Shown here: positions 34,292-42,403 of the stretch, piece by piece | How positions within the stretch are numbered: position 1 is the stretch's first letter | How the letters are laid out: every line of letters begins with the position of its first letter | IMG/VR virus record: IMGVR_UViG_3300033992_001502 | Span: 62,001-126,000 of that record | Reading direction: 5' to 3' (one strand) | Length of the DNA: 64,000 bases | From: a virus | The notes under the pieces: generated by a model | Database searches by the model: none | Told to the model about the DNA's origin: nothing | What the model saw: the letters and a program-made list of their open reading frames with translations, nothing else | Translations under genes and position numbers: made by a program

Positions 34292-36856
34292 TTATCGTAT
34301 ATTTTTGTTAGGTGATTTCGGAGTCTTACCGATTCTAGAAATATGAGTTAGCATTTGATTAACTTGAGCTGATCCCAATTTAGAAATGAGGATCGGCTTC
34401 CAATAGTCAATTAGTTTATTATATGGGCCAGTTTCCTGATTTGGAACTAGTGCTAAGCATTTAATTAACGGAAATCCTATTTTTAGTAGAGTATAAAAAT
34501 GATCAGAATAGACATAGTCTCCTCCTATTTTTGAATGAAATATTCTTGACATTATATCGCTAGTTATGCCTGAATAATTTCCGGAAAGTAGCGAAAGGAC
34601 CTCAGTTGTTAATTGAGTATCATTCGATCTAATGTACTCATCTAGACTGACTGTGCTTATGTAACAACCGGTCCTATAACCATTCTTAATTAACATCTCA
34701 GATAAACCTAGCTCATACTTGTCAACTATTTCTGATTTATTATGAGAAACTGTTATACTGTTCATAAACTGAGAGAACGGTTTTGCCGTAAATACTGCTC
34801 GGTTAACTGAGAAAAAATTACTTTGTAAATAGCACTTGCCCTCTATTAGTTTTGGGTCGGGCGCATGATCACATAGTGCCCATGCATCAACGGATGCACC
34901 AGTCATAGTGTCAAAGACTGGAGTTAGATCGCCCACACAATAACCTGAATCATTAACAAAAAGAAATTGATCAATTTTAGAAATGTCAGACTTGTACTTT
35001 TCAATTATTAAATTGAAACCTCTCTTGTAACTACCTAAATCGTTTGATTCACCGTGCCTTCCACATATACTATCAGATATTAAATGAGAGATTTTTTCCA
35101 GCTCAGAAGGATTTACGTTACCGTCAGACACAAATATTATTTTGTCACAAAATTTACTAAGTTTAGTTAAATAGTCAACTACATAATCGTCGATCTGGTT
35201 AAGGACATCATAATGAGCAAATACTGCAATTCGATTGTGCATATTAAAACCAAGTCGACTCATCGCTGATTTAATAACAGCTTTATTACTTTTGTTAAAT
35301 TCACGAACCTGATTATCAGCTAGTGCCAATTTTAGAAGCCGATCTGCTTCAGTAACACTGGAATATCTTAAAATCGGTAAATCGTGGTAATTATCATCAA
35401 CTGAAACTTCGGAAACGACTTTACACCCGTAGCTTAAGGCTTCATATACTCTAACTACTTCAAGATTTCCATTATCGTAGTAGTGGTGATTTAGTACAAC
35501 TTTAGTTCTCTTGAGAATATCTACGATATCTGATCCAAACTTATGTACGCTAAATCCGTCTACTACTTTGATGGACCTAAGCTCTCTCATACTATCTAGA
35601 AATTCAGTTCTTCGACTGCTGCCTGAGTATTCTCCATAAAACAGGACATCTATATCTCTAGCTTGGTTAACTATATCAACATCATGTTCAACTCGACCGA
35701 TTGGTACAAATATATGAGGTCTTCCAAATTTTCCTTTGAAATAATTGATATTGTATTCTGAATAATCCCATATTTCAATCGCACAATTTAGCCTGTGTAT
35801 GTAATCTTTAGTGAACCAGCTTGAATGGGCTTGTTCAAATTGGTAGGCTATGTAATTCTTTGGGAAATCCGTGAATACATTTGGGCACATGACGATATGC
35901 AAGTTAGGGTCATTTGGGTTTAGAGCACTACCTGGAGATTTAATTGAAGACTTTACAATAAACCCTAATTCGGTTAGGGTCTTTTCTAAATTCTTAGCGT
36001 GATTAGCTACCTGTTTTGTGTAGATCAGATTGATCTGTACCGTATTGGTGAGTTTGTCTGAATACTTTTTAAAGTTTTCGTAAGATATTGGAACTGCTGC
36101 ATTATTTTGAGTAGCAGTAACTAGTGACTGATCTAGGTATTGGTATTTTTTCTTGATAAAGGCAAGTAGCTGCTTTTTCTTTTTGGCAACATGATTATCT
36201 CTAATTCCGGAAATTTCCTTGAAATGTGAAGTCCTACTTAAATTTAAAAAATCAAAGCCGAGTATCTTATCTTCCTTTAATTCAACTTCATCACTAGGTC
36301 TGGTAAAGATAAAAAGATCAGACCGTATCGACTTTTCAGAAAAGGCTAGTGAGTTCGTTATAAAGAAATTAAAGGCCTGGATTATTGATATGTTAGTATA
36401 ATCCTGGTTTATTAGAATTTGATTAGCAAGCCGACTAATCTCAGAAGAAGGCTTAAATTTAAAAAAGCTCGTAGATATTAATGAGTTCTGGGAAAAGAAA
36501 AATTGATTGGAATTATTGGTTAAGTCTATATCCTTTATTAAAAACACATGGGGGTCGAATACAGTAATATCCGATGCTTCTGAATAAGAAAGTGCTGTTA
36601 ATATGAAAGGGTTAACTATAGTTGGGTTAGAATTACTTGAAAATTTCTTCTTCAACGAGATAGATTGCTCGTTTGGGGAGATCTTAATCACTTGAATAAT
36701 TTCGCATAATGCCGATATTATGGTTTTAGGCAAAGGTATATCGGAGCAAATGACTAGGCTGTCGTATTTTCCTGAATAGTAGAGGAATGTTTCCACATTT
36801 TTTAAGAAAATATCGGAGACTGCATTTGAGTAATAGGTAAAAGCAATGGGCTTCAC
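34292..36856 (-). CDS. Multidomain glycosyltransferase with RgpF-like C terminus
   Basis: An 854-residue protein. The N-terminal ~250 residues look like a GT8-like or inactive sugar-binding module. Residues about 270-530 form a GT-B domain, with FYGEYSGSSRR and EALSYGCKVVSEVS as in CgeB/GT4-like enzymes. Residues about 545-840 match rhamnan-synthesis RgpF-type proteins: VFAHYDVLNQIDDYVVDYL, DLGSYKRG and FVNDSGYC. Such fusions build cell-surface rhamnose-type glycans. The start is a GTG at 36856; the overlapping upstream ATG is out of frame. A late-like TTAAATAA lies upstream. Confidence 0.78.
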   Translation of the reverse strand: MKPIAFTYYSNAVSDIFLKNVETFLYYSGKYDSLVICSDIPLPKTIISALCEIIQVIKISPNEQSISLKKKFSSNSNPTIVNPFILTALSYSEASDITVFDPHVFLIKDIDLTNNSNQFFFSQNSLISTSFFKFKPSSEISRLANQILINQDYTNISIIQAFNFFITNSLAFSEKSIRSDLFIFTRPSDEVELKEDKILGFDFLNLSRTSHFKEISGIRDNHVAKKKKQLLAFIKKKYQYLDQSLVTATQNNAAVPISYENFKKYSDKLTNTVQINLIYTKQVANHAKNLEKTLTELGFIVKSSIKSPGSALNPNDPNLHIVMCPNVFTDFPKNYIAYQFEQAHSSWFTKDYIHRLNCAIEIWDYSEYNINYFKGKFGRPHIFVPIGRVEHDVDIVNQARDIDVLFYGEYSGSSRRTEFLDSMRELRSIKVVDGFSVHKFGSDIVDILKRTKVVLNHHYYDNGNLEVVRVYEALSYGCKVVSEVSVDDNYHDLPILRYSSVTEADRLLKLALADNQVREFNKSNKAVIKSAMSRLGFNMHNRIAVFAHYDVLNQIDDYVVDYLTKLSKFCDKIIFVSDGNVNPSELEKISHLISDSICGRHGESNDLGSYKRGFNLIIEKYKSDISKIDQFLFVNDSGYCVGDLTPVFDTMTGASVDAWALCDHAPDPKLIEGKCYLQSNFFSVNRAVFTAKPFSQFMNSITVSHNKSEIVDKYELGLSEMLIKNGYRTGCYISTVSLDEYIRSNDTQLTTEVLSLLSGNYSGITSDIMSRIFHSKIGGDYVYSDHFYTLLKIGFPLIKCLALVPNQETGPYNKLIDYWKPILISKLGSAQVNQMLTHISRIGKTPKSPNKNIR

Positions 36857-36893
36857 ATAAATTGATTTTTTATAAGGTTATTTAATCGAAAGT

Positions 36894-36928
36894 AAACTAA
36901 CTAACGATTTCTAGTATTATACTAGAAA
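36894..36928 (+). promoter_or_regulatory. Early promoter AAACT-N16-TATTAT with palindrome
   Basis: AAACT 36894-36898, TATTAT 36915-36920. A perfect 9-base inverted repeat (TTTCTAGTA and TACTAGAAA, 36908-36928) covers the -10, a possible operator. Serves the DnaJ gene. Confidence 0.55.
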
Positions 36929-36948
36929 CAAAAAGACAGGTTTACCGT

Positions 36949-37854
36949 TTGAAAAATTATTATAAAATTCTCGAAGTTCCCGAAACAGCGGACTCTGCTG
37001 AAATAAAGAAAGCTTACAGAAAGCTTGCTTCTAAATACCACCCTGACAAAAATGGTGGAAGTAAAGAATTTGAAGAAAAATTCAAAGAAGTAGCTGAGGC
37101 GTATGAACATATTGGATCAGAAGATAAGAAACGAGTATACGATTCTGCCCGGGCACCTAAAAATTCTTCATTTAATTCGGAATTCTTTGGGTCGTTTCAT
37201 GATTTCTCTTTCTCTGGAGCAAGAACTCAAGACTTTAGGCACTTAACGGTTACTGTTGACAAATGGGCAACCATCAAAGAATTAATGGACGGTTCGGTAT
37301 TTGATATTGGATACCCGATATCAAAAAAGTCAAAAGACGGTGCATTAAAGTTCGAAGACAAGCAAATTAGAGCAGAAGTTAATTTAGCAATTAACCCTTA
37401 TCCAATTTCTTTTGAAAACGGTAAATATTTTTTAGTCCTAAAAGTCAGAGGAGGAGGGTCCAGTCAGGAAACTGAGGAAGTCGATTACTTTAACAGAAAG
37501 CGGGCAGGCAATGTGGTTGGCGATTTAATTATTCGCATAAATGTTGATATGCTGGGCCTTGAACTTGAAGATAGTGATCTAGTTCAAGAGATTGAGATCA
37601 GCCTATATGATATTTTGTTTAATGAAGAAGTCATTTTAGAGAGCCCATTGGGTAAAAAGTACAGAATAAAATCATTTAACCGGGATTCACTTAGTGACTT
37701 AGTAGTTAAGATACCCAACCAAGGACTCGTATCCGCATTTGGTAAAAGAGGAAGCCATCTCTTTAAAATAATTGTGAACCGTCCGGACTTTTCGAAATTA
37801 AGTGAAGAAAAGTTAAAGGAATTCAAAGACTTACTGATTAGCATTAATAAATAA
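36949..37854 (+). CDS. DnaJ-family co-chaperone (no zinc finger)
   Basis: A 301-residue J-protein. The N-terminal J domain has the HPD tripeptide (31-33) needed to stimulate DnaK. The Gly/Phe and zinc-finger regions are lacking, and two DnaJ C-terminal substrate-binding domains follow, ending [16 protein letters not shown], as in CbpA-type proteins. The start codon is TTG, with no better in-frame start. An early-type promoter (AAACT-N16-TATTAT) with a palindrome over the -10 drives it. Position just before protease, scaffold and capsid suggests a role in capsid folding with host DnaK. Confidence 0.88.
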   Translation: MKNYYKILEVPETADSAEIKKAYRKLASKYHPDKNGGSKEFEEKFKEVAEAYEHIGSEDKKRVYDSARAPKNSSFNSEFFGSFHDFSFSGARTQDFRHLTVTVDKWATIKELMDGSVFDIGYPISKKSKDGALKFEDKQIRAEVNLAINPYPISFENGKYFLVLKVRGGGSSQETEEVDYFNRKRAGNVVGDLIIRINVDMLGLELEDSDLVQEIEISLYDILFNEEVILESPLGKKYRIKSFNRDSLSDLVVKIPNQGLVSAFGKRGSHLFKIIVNRPDFSKLSEEKLKEFKDLLISINK

Positions 37855-37890
37855 TGTTAGTACGGCTCACCATGTATGACAGGTGGCGCG

Positions 37891-37900
37891 TATAAATAAT
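37891..37900 (+). promoter_or_regulatory. Late promoter element TATAAATAAT
   Basis: Perfect element 18 bases before the TTG start of the protease-scaffold gene. Confidence 0.75.
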
Positions 37901-37918
37901 CAAAAAAGTCTGATACAA

Positions 37919-39904
37919 TTGGCTAATCCTAAAATACAAAGTTTGAACAAGACATCTGTTCCTGACAACTCAGTATTCATTATTGAGAAAATCAACGAAG
38001 CTGTCACTGTAACTAGAGAAGATAACGACATTATCCTTGAAGGTACTGCCGCTGTTTTTGGAGTAATGAACGAGAATAATCGAGTTTACGAAAAACAGGA
38101 GTATTTACCTCATCTAGAATACCTAAAAAAGAAGATCGAAGAGCGCAGACTCTTTGGTGAACTTGATCACCCACAAAAATTTGATGTTTCTTTAGCTAAC
38201 GTATCTCACGTAGTAGAAGGACTTACTTACGATGAAGGTTCAAATAGCGTAAAGATTAGACTTCGTCTTCTTGATACTCCTTGTGGAAAGATCGCTAAGA
38301 CCTTAGTTGAAGCTGGTTGCACAACAGCAGTTTCATCAAGAGCAGCAGGTAACGTTTCTGAAAACGGAAAAGTTAAGTTGCATAAAATCTTTACTTATGA
38401 TTTAGTAGCAGAACCTGGTTTCTCTCAAGCATCATTAAGTCAAGTGTCTGAAAGTTTACAAGGTAACTTTGCTTCTATCTTTGAATCATTGGATACACTA
38501 AAGACAACTGCTATAACTAGCAAACTAACAGATATTTCTGAAAATTTCAACTTTGCAGATTCTGTAAAGATTTATAAAATAAATAATTCTGAAATTCCAA
38601 CCCAACAAAATAATACACAGCAAATGGCTAATGAGTTTGTAACAAAAGATGAAATGAACCAATACTCTGAATTGGTTAAGAAGAAATTCTCAACTTTACA
38701 AGAGAGTATTTCAAAAAACAATAAAGGTCTTAAGCAGATCAGCGAAAGCACAGCTGGTGAATCTCCAGTAGTTGCTAAAATGGTAGAATACGTTAATTAC
38801 CTAGCAGGTGAAATGGAGCAGTTAGTTGAATATTCTAACTACCTATCAGCAATGTTAGGAAAAGGTATCAACTACACTGAGCACGTTGCAGAAAAAGTTA
38901 ATAATGTTATTGACTATTCTGACTACTTAGGAGAAAAAGTTGAAAAGAATATCCAGTATTCTGAATACTTAGGAGAAAAAGTTAACCAAAACATTAACTA
39001 CTCTGAATACGTTGCAGAAAACGTTGAAAAAACTATCGAATACACTAATTACTTAGCTGAGAACGTTGATAGAGGAATTCAATACGCTGAATACGTTGGA
39101 GAAAATGCAGAAAAAGGAATCCACTATTCTAACTATATCGCTGAAAACTTAGAAGCCGCTATTAAATATTCTGATTACTTAGGTGAAAACTTAAATAAAG
39201 GTATTAAATACTCTGAGTATATCGCAGAATCACTTAATGAAAAAGTTCTTCCAGGAGCAACAGCTAAGACTCGTTCTCTACTTGGAGAAGTTAAGAAATT
39301 AAACGAAGGTGTTGAATTTGAAATCAGTGAAACTTCTACAGTAGATGACCTAGTTGGTGCAGTAGACGGTATCTTAACACATATTAAATCTAATTCAGCA
39401 AACGCAGTTCTAGAAGGTAAATATCCTTTCTTAAAATTGTTAAGCGAAGGCCGTAAACAAGCATTTTACAAGTTAGATCAACCTACTAAAACCGCAATCG
39501 TTGAAACTCTTAGAGGAGCAATCTACTTTAATGAAGAAGAGGTAGTTAATATCATGGAGGCAGTTCTTAACAAACAGGTTGAAAACACTCCTAACTATAT
39601 TAAATTTATGCCAGCTGCTTACAAAAATGTATTTGAAAGTATGACTGAAGGAGAAAGAAATTGGGTTGCTGCTCAAGCAAACACACTAGTTCTTAATTCA
39701 GCATATCAAGTTAAATCTTTCTGGGATTCTCGTGACTTCAGAGGAATTAATGAAAGAATTGCAACAGAGACTATTATAAATAATAACACTATTAACGAAA
39801 GCCAAGGTAAAGAAGGTTATGTGTCGTTAAATCAAGTACACGAAAGCTTAAGAGGCTATTCAAATACTTACATAGACATGCTTAAAAGAAAAGCACAAAA
39901 CTAA
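37919..39904 (+). CDS. 21-22: Prohead protease gp21 fused to scaffold gp22 with 11 x 14-residue repeats
   Basis: A 661-residue protein from a TTG at 37919. A longer GTG reading from 37883 would place the late promoter TATAAATAAT (37891-37900) inside the gene, so it is rejected. Residues 25-175 match T4 gp21, an assemblin-like serine protease: FGELDHP with catalytic His84, and AVSSRAAG with the candidate Ser at 139/140. Residues 236 onward are scaffold-like. Residues 289-442 are eleven uninterrupted 14-residue repeats of the form I-x-Y-S-x-Y-L-A/G-E-x-V-x-x-G/N. The gene directly precedes gp23, as 21-22-23 in T4, where protease and scaffold are separate genes. The protease would digest the core before packaging. 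Confidence 0.88.
   Translation: MANPKIQSLNKTSVPDNSVFIIEKINEAVTVTREDNDIILEGTAAVFGVMNENNRVYEKQEYLPHLEYLKKKIEERRLFGELDHPQKFDVSLANVSHVVEGLTYDEGSNSVKIRLRLLDTPCGKIAKTLVEAGCTTAVSSRAAGNVSENGKVKLHKIFTYDLVAEPGFSQASLSQVSESLQGNFASIFESLDTLKTTAITSKLTDISENFNFADSVKIYKINNSEIPTQQNNTQQMANEFVTKDEMNQYSELVKKKFSTLQESISKNNKGLKQISESTAGESPVVAKMVEYVNYLAGEMEQLVEYSNYLSAMLGKGINYTEHVAEKVNNVIDYSDYLGEKVEKNIQYSEYLGEKVNQNINYSEYVAENVEKTIEYTNYLAENVDRGIQYAEYVGENAEKGIHYSNYIAENLEAAIKYSDYLGENLNKGIKYSEYIAESLNEKVLPGATAKTRSLLGEVKKLNEGVEFEISETSTVDDLVGAVDGILTHIKSNSANAVLEGKYPFLKLLSEGRKQAFYKLDQPTKTAIVETLRGAIYFNEEEVVNIMEAVLNKQVENTPNYIKFMPAAYKNVFESMTEGERNWVAAQANTLVLNSAYQVKSFWDSRDFRGINERIATETIINNNTINESQGKEGYVSLNQVHESLRGYSNTYIDMLKRKAQN
38579..38587 (+). 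promoter_or_regulatory. Candidate internal late promoter for scaffold
   Basis: ATAAATAAT inside the protease-scaffold gene, 36 bases before the in-frame ATG at 38624. Could be a chance product of Ile-Asn-Asn codons. Confidence 0.4.
38624..39904 (+). CDS. 22: Candidate nested scaffold gene (gp22 alone) inside the fusion
   Basis: An in-frame ATG at 38624 (ATGGCTAATGAG) begins the scaffold part, encoding 426 residues that include all 14-residue repeats. Its context, A-rich then ATGGC, is like that of other strong late starts here. An ATAAATAAT late element at 38579-38587 lies 36 bases upstream, a spacing similar to that before the gene at 41709. Together these suggest that scaffold is also made on its own, in excess over protease. 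The element lies within coding sequence (codons Ile-Asn-Asn) and could be chance, so this is inference. Confidence 0.45.
   Translation: MANEFVTKDEMNQYSELVKKKFSTLQESISKNNKGLKQISESTAGESPVVAKMVEYVNYLAGEMEQLVEYSNYLSAMLGKGINYTEHVAEKVNNVIDYSDYLGEKVEKNIQYSEYLGEKVNQNINYSEYVAENVEKTIEYTNYLAENVDRGIQYAEYVGENAEKGIHYSNYIAENLEAAIKYSDYLGENLNKGIKYSEYIAESLNEKVLPGATAKTRSLLGEVKKLNEGVEFEISETSTVDDLVGAVDGILTHIKSNSANAVLEGKYPFLKLLSEGRKQAFYKLDQPTKTAIVETLRGAIYFNEEEVVNIMEAVLNKQVENTPNYIKFMPAAYKNVFESMTEGERNWVAAQANTLVLNSAYQVKSFWDSRDFRGINERIATETIINNNTINESQGKEGYVSLNQVHESLRGYSNTYIDMLKRKAQN
38783..39244 (+). repeat. Eleven tandem 42-base units coding 14-residue repeats
   Basis: Uninterrupted in-frame repeat in the scaffold region; protein consensus I-x-Y-S-x-Y-L/V-A/G-E-x-V/L-x-x-G/N. 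DNA copies have diverged at third positions, so the protein pattern is under selection. Confidence 0.9.
39775..39784 (+). promoter_or_regulatory. Candidate late promoter for major capsid gene
   Basis: Perfect TATAAATAAT within the end of the scaffold coding region, 137 bases before the gp23 ATG; a separate capsid transcript would parallel T4 gene 23. Confidence 0.45.
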
Positions 39905-39921
39905 AAAAACATTTTTAAAAA

Positions 39922-41589
39922 ATGGCAACTAAAATTTTCAAAAAATTGAACGACGCTTCAATTAACGAAACTTGGACTCCAGTTTTAGAAGGTTACGGTG
40001 CAGACGTAAAAGCTCGCCCTTGGTTAGTAGACTACGCTCACAACCACGCAATTTTCGATAACGCAGGTTCAATCAATGAATCAGCGGTAGCTCCAGGATT
40101 GTTCTTACAACAACCAGGTTCTATCTCTTCAATCGGTGCAATCTCTGCTCCAACTAGCTCAATGACTCCATTCTCATCTGCTGGTGTAAAAAACGGTTAC
40201 GGTGCTTCTGCATCAGGTTCTGGTGATAAATTCCCAAGCCTTTTACCGGTAGCTATCCAAGTAGCTGCTAAAACTATCGGTTTCGACCTAGTTGGTGTAG
40301 TTCCTATGGATTCTCCAGTAGGTTTCTTACCTTATTTGGATTACGTATACCAAGGTGGTAACACTGATAAAGCATACGAGCCATTCATGGTTAAAGTTCC
40401 TTCAATCAGCGCATCTATCGCAGTTGGTAAATTCATCGACGGTACTAACGCAGATTGGAAATTCCAATTGGTTGGAAAATCACGTGTTGATGGTCAACCA
40501 ATCCTTAAAGTAGTAACTGGTACTGATGGTGCTACTACTGTTGCTGACTTCCTTGCATCAATTAGTGCTACAGCAATCGGTTCTGGAACTGGTGCTACAG
40601 GCGATCCTTACGATGGTTTAGGTACAACTGCATTCGCAGCTAACACAGTTACTTTGGTATCTGCTTTAGAAAACCACATCTCTGGATTTACTTCAGTAAG
40701 TGATGATGATTATGCAACAACTGCATTTGATGGTCCTTTCTTAGGCGACACAGGTTCTCAATTACCATTCGAAGGAATGAAGAGAGAAGTTGCTGAGGTT
40801 TCTAAATTCCGTCAAATGGGTCTTCGTATGTTTACGAAATTCATTGAGGCTAAAGGTGACCAAGTTGCTATCTCTGCAACTGTTGAGCAAATCCAAGATC
40901 TTAACCGAGTTTGGAATTTCGACGTAATCTCTATGTTAGAGAACGTAGCAGTTAACGAGCTTGCTCAATCAATCAACAAAAAATTAGTTGACCGTGTATT
41001 CAAATTAGGTTCTGTTCACAACACTGCTATCGCAGCAGTTGAAGGTGCAGGAATCACTACTTTGGACTTAACTGTAGGTTCAACTGGTTTCGAGAACATC
41101 TCAACTTTACAACGTCGTGTTGTAACTAAAATCCTTGAAATGGCTAACTTGATTTATCATAGAGGTCGTTTCGGTGCAGGTACTTACATCGTTACTAACG
41201 GTCGTGTTGCTTCTGCTTTAGCAGACGTAGCTGGTTACTCGTTCGCTCCTTTCAATAACGATCTTCCATCTGCTGCTGGTCAATTGTACCCTGCAGGTAA
41301 AGTTCACGGTTTAACTGTGTACGTAGATCCTAACTTGAAATTCAGCGACGATCGTATCCATATCGGTCGTAAAGGCGCTGATGAAGAGCCAGGTGTTAAA
41401 TTCCTTCCATATATCATGGCAGAGTCTCTTCAAACAATCGCAGAGGGAACTTTCTCTCCGAAAATTGGTATGAAGTCTCGTTATGCTATTACAGAAGCTG
41501 GATGGCACCCAGAAACTCAATACATTACCTTGAACGTAACAGGTCTAGGTGTATTGACTGGTTCTACTCGTCCTTCTGCATCTTACTAA
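39922..41589 (+). CDS. 23: Major capsid protein gp23
   Basis: A 555-residue protein in the position of, and similar in length to, T4 gp23 (521). It is unusually rich in favourable Ala/Gly/Thr codons and follows the protease-scaffold gene by 17 bases. Two Ile-Asn-Glu sequences near the N terminus (14-16 and 51-53) fit the gp21 rule (Leu/Ile-x-Glu); cleavage after Glu53, before SAVAPG, would correspond to the T4 cut after residue 65. FGAGTYIVTNGRVASAL (about 416-432) lies in the HK97-like core. The C-terminal TLNVTGLG is strand-like. A TATAAATAAT element at 39775-39784 and a terminator at 41616 bracket it. Confidence 0.93.
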   Translation: MATKIFKKLNDASINETWTPVLEGYGADVKARPWLVDYAHNHAIFDNAGSINESAVAPGLFLQQPGSISSIGAISAPTSSMTPFSSAGVKNGYGASASGSGDKFPSLLPVAIQVAAKTIGFDLVGVVPMDSPVGFLPYLDYVYQGGNTDKAYEPFMVKVPSISASIAVGKFIDGTNADWKFQLVGKSRVDGQPILKVVTGTDGATTVADFLASISATAIGSGTGATGDPYDGLGTTAFAANTVTLVSALENHISGFTSVSDDDYATTAFDGPFLGDTGSQLPFEGMKREVAEVSKFRQMGLRMFTKFIEAKGDQVAISATVEQIQDLNRVWNFDVISMLENVAVNELAQSINKKLVDRVFKLGSVHNTAIAAVEGAGITTLDLTVGSTGFENISTLQRRVVTKILEMANLIYHRGRFGAGTYIVTNGRVASALADVAGYSFAPFNNDLPSAAGQLYPAGKVHGLTVYVDPNLKFSDDRIHIGRKGADEEPGVKFLPYIMAESLQTIAEGTFSPKIGMKSRYAITEAGWHPETQYITLNVTGLGVLTGSTRPSASY

Positions 41590-41615
41590 TCGTAAGCAAA
41601 CGGAAATACATAAGC

Positions 41616-41650
41616 AAAAGGCTCCTCAAAAGGGAGCCTTTTCTTTTTTT
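41616..41650 (+). terminator. Rho-independent terminator after major capsid gene
   Basis: AAAAGGCTCC / GGAGCCTTTT stem with T-rich tail. Confidence 0.85.
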
Positions 41651-41665
41651 ATAGGAGAATCGCTA

Positions 41666-41674
41666 ATAAATAAC
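41666..41674 (+). promoter_or_regulatory. Late promoter element ATAAATAAC
   Basis: Intergenic, 16 bases after the capsid terminator; drives 41709-43429. Confidence 0.72.
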
Positions 41675-41708
41675 TATCTAAAAACAATAAACAAAATAAT
41701 AAAGCACA

Positions 41709-42074
41709 ATGAGCAACACCGTTTTAAATTACGCACAATTTCTTTTAGAGAAAAAAGCGATCAACCAGGAAATGGCAGATCTTCCTAAGGGTAAAGGTTC
41801 TAAATCTAACAAGTCAGTTAATGCTGAGATGAAAGAACTTCCTAAAGGTAAAGGTTCTAACTCAAATAAAACTGTTAAACCTGAAATGGCAAGTCTTCCT
41901 AAAGGTAAAGGTACAACTAGTACAAAAACAGTTGATACTAAAACTTCTAAATTGCCTACTAGCAAAGGTACGGCTTCTAATAAAGTAGTAGATTCTAAAA
42001 TGGCGAAGATCGTTATTAAAGGAAATGCTATTAATAAGAAAGTTGAGCCTAGCATGGCTAAAATGCCTAAGTAA
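41709..42074 (+). CDS. Basic repeat protein, putative packaged internal protein
   Basis: A 121-residue, strongly basic protein. The N terminus YAQFLLE (8-14) is a capsid-targeting-like motif ending in Leu-Leu-Glu, a candidate gp21 site. Residues 19-121 are about 5.5 tandem units of 19 residues, best copies LPKGKGSKSNKSV, LPKGKGSNSNKTV and LPKGKGTTSTKTV, decaying toward the C terminus. Small, basic, repetitive and following the capsid gene under its own late promoter, it looks functionally like a T4 internal protein that enters the head with DNA. There is no sequence homology that I recognise. Confidence 0.65.
   Translation: MSNTVLNYAQFLLEKKAINQEMADLPKGKGSKSNKSVNAEMKELPKGKGSNSNKTVKPEMASLPKGKGTTSTKTVDTKTSKLPTSKGTASNKVVDSKMAKIVIKGNAINKKVEPSMAKMPK
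41763..42071 (+). repeat. Tandem ~57-base units coding 19-residue basic repeats
   Basis: About 5.5 units with the core L-P-K-G-K-G-S/T-x-S-N-K-x-V; the first three are well conserved, the last two degenerate. Confidence 0.85.
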
Positions 42075-42094
42075 TTAAAAAATCAATCTCGACC

Positions 42095-42400
42095 ATGTCA
42101 GATAAAAATAAAAACAGACTAACTCCATTTAAACAGTTCGTAATTCAAGAGAATTCTATAAAGGATTTAGTTGGAAAATCAGACGACGAGGAATTGGATT
42201 TAGATGATGCACGTAGCATCGGAAAGAAAATTTCACGTATGAAGGGCGAAGATCGTAAGAAATTCGTAGGGATTGTCAATTTCATGGGAGCTTCATGCCG
42301 AATCTATAATGAGATTTGGGCAAATTACAAGCCAGTTGATCCAACTAAGAAAAAATCCAACCGCGGAAAAGAATTCCAAGGCGAAAAAGAAATAGGATAA
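42095..42400 (+). CDS. Small late protein with targeting-like N terminus
   Basis: A 101-residue protein with FKQFVIQE (12-19), one of the clearest examples of the shared motif, ending in Ile-Gln-Glu. An acidic patch (29-38) follows, then a basic helical region containing KKISRMKGEDRKKF. It is in an operon with the basic repeat protein (20 bases upstream) and the next gene (3 bases downstream). No known family; a packaged protein is inferred. Confidence 0.6.
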   Translation: MSDKNKNRLTPFKQFVIQENSIKDLVGKSDDEELDLDDARSIGKKISRMKGEDRKKFVGIVNFMGASCRIYNEIWANYKPVDPTKKKSNRGKEFQGEKEIG

Positions 42401-42403
42401 TAA

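Noticed and set aside
37847-37855. ATAAATAAT at the end of the DnaJ gene
   Set aside because: A better, perfect element lies 44 bases downstream and directly before the protease start; kept only as a possible second start.
37883-37918. GTG start for the protease-scaffold gene
   Set aside because: The perfect late promoter lies inside this extension; the TTG at 37919 follows it at normal distance.
41729-42055. Long minus-strand open frame opposite the repeat protein
   Set aside because: A by-product of the repeats on the plus strand; no promoter and opposite to a clear late gene.
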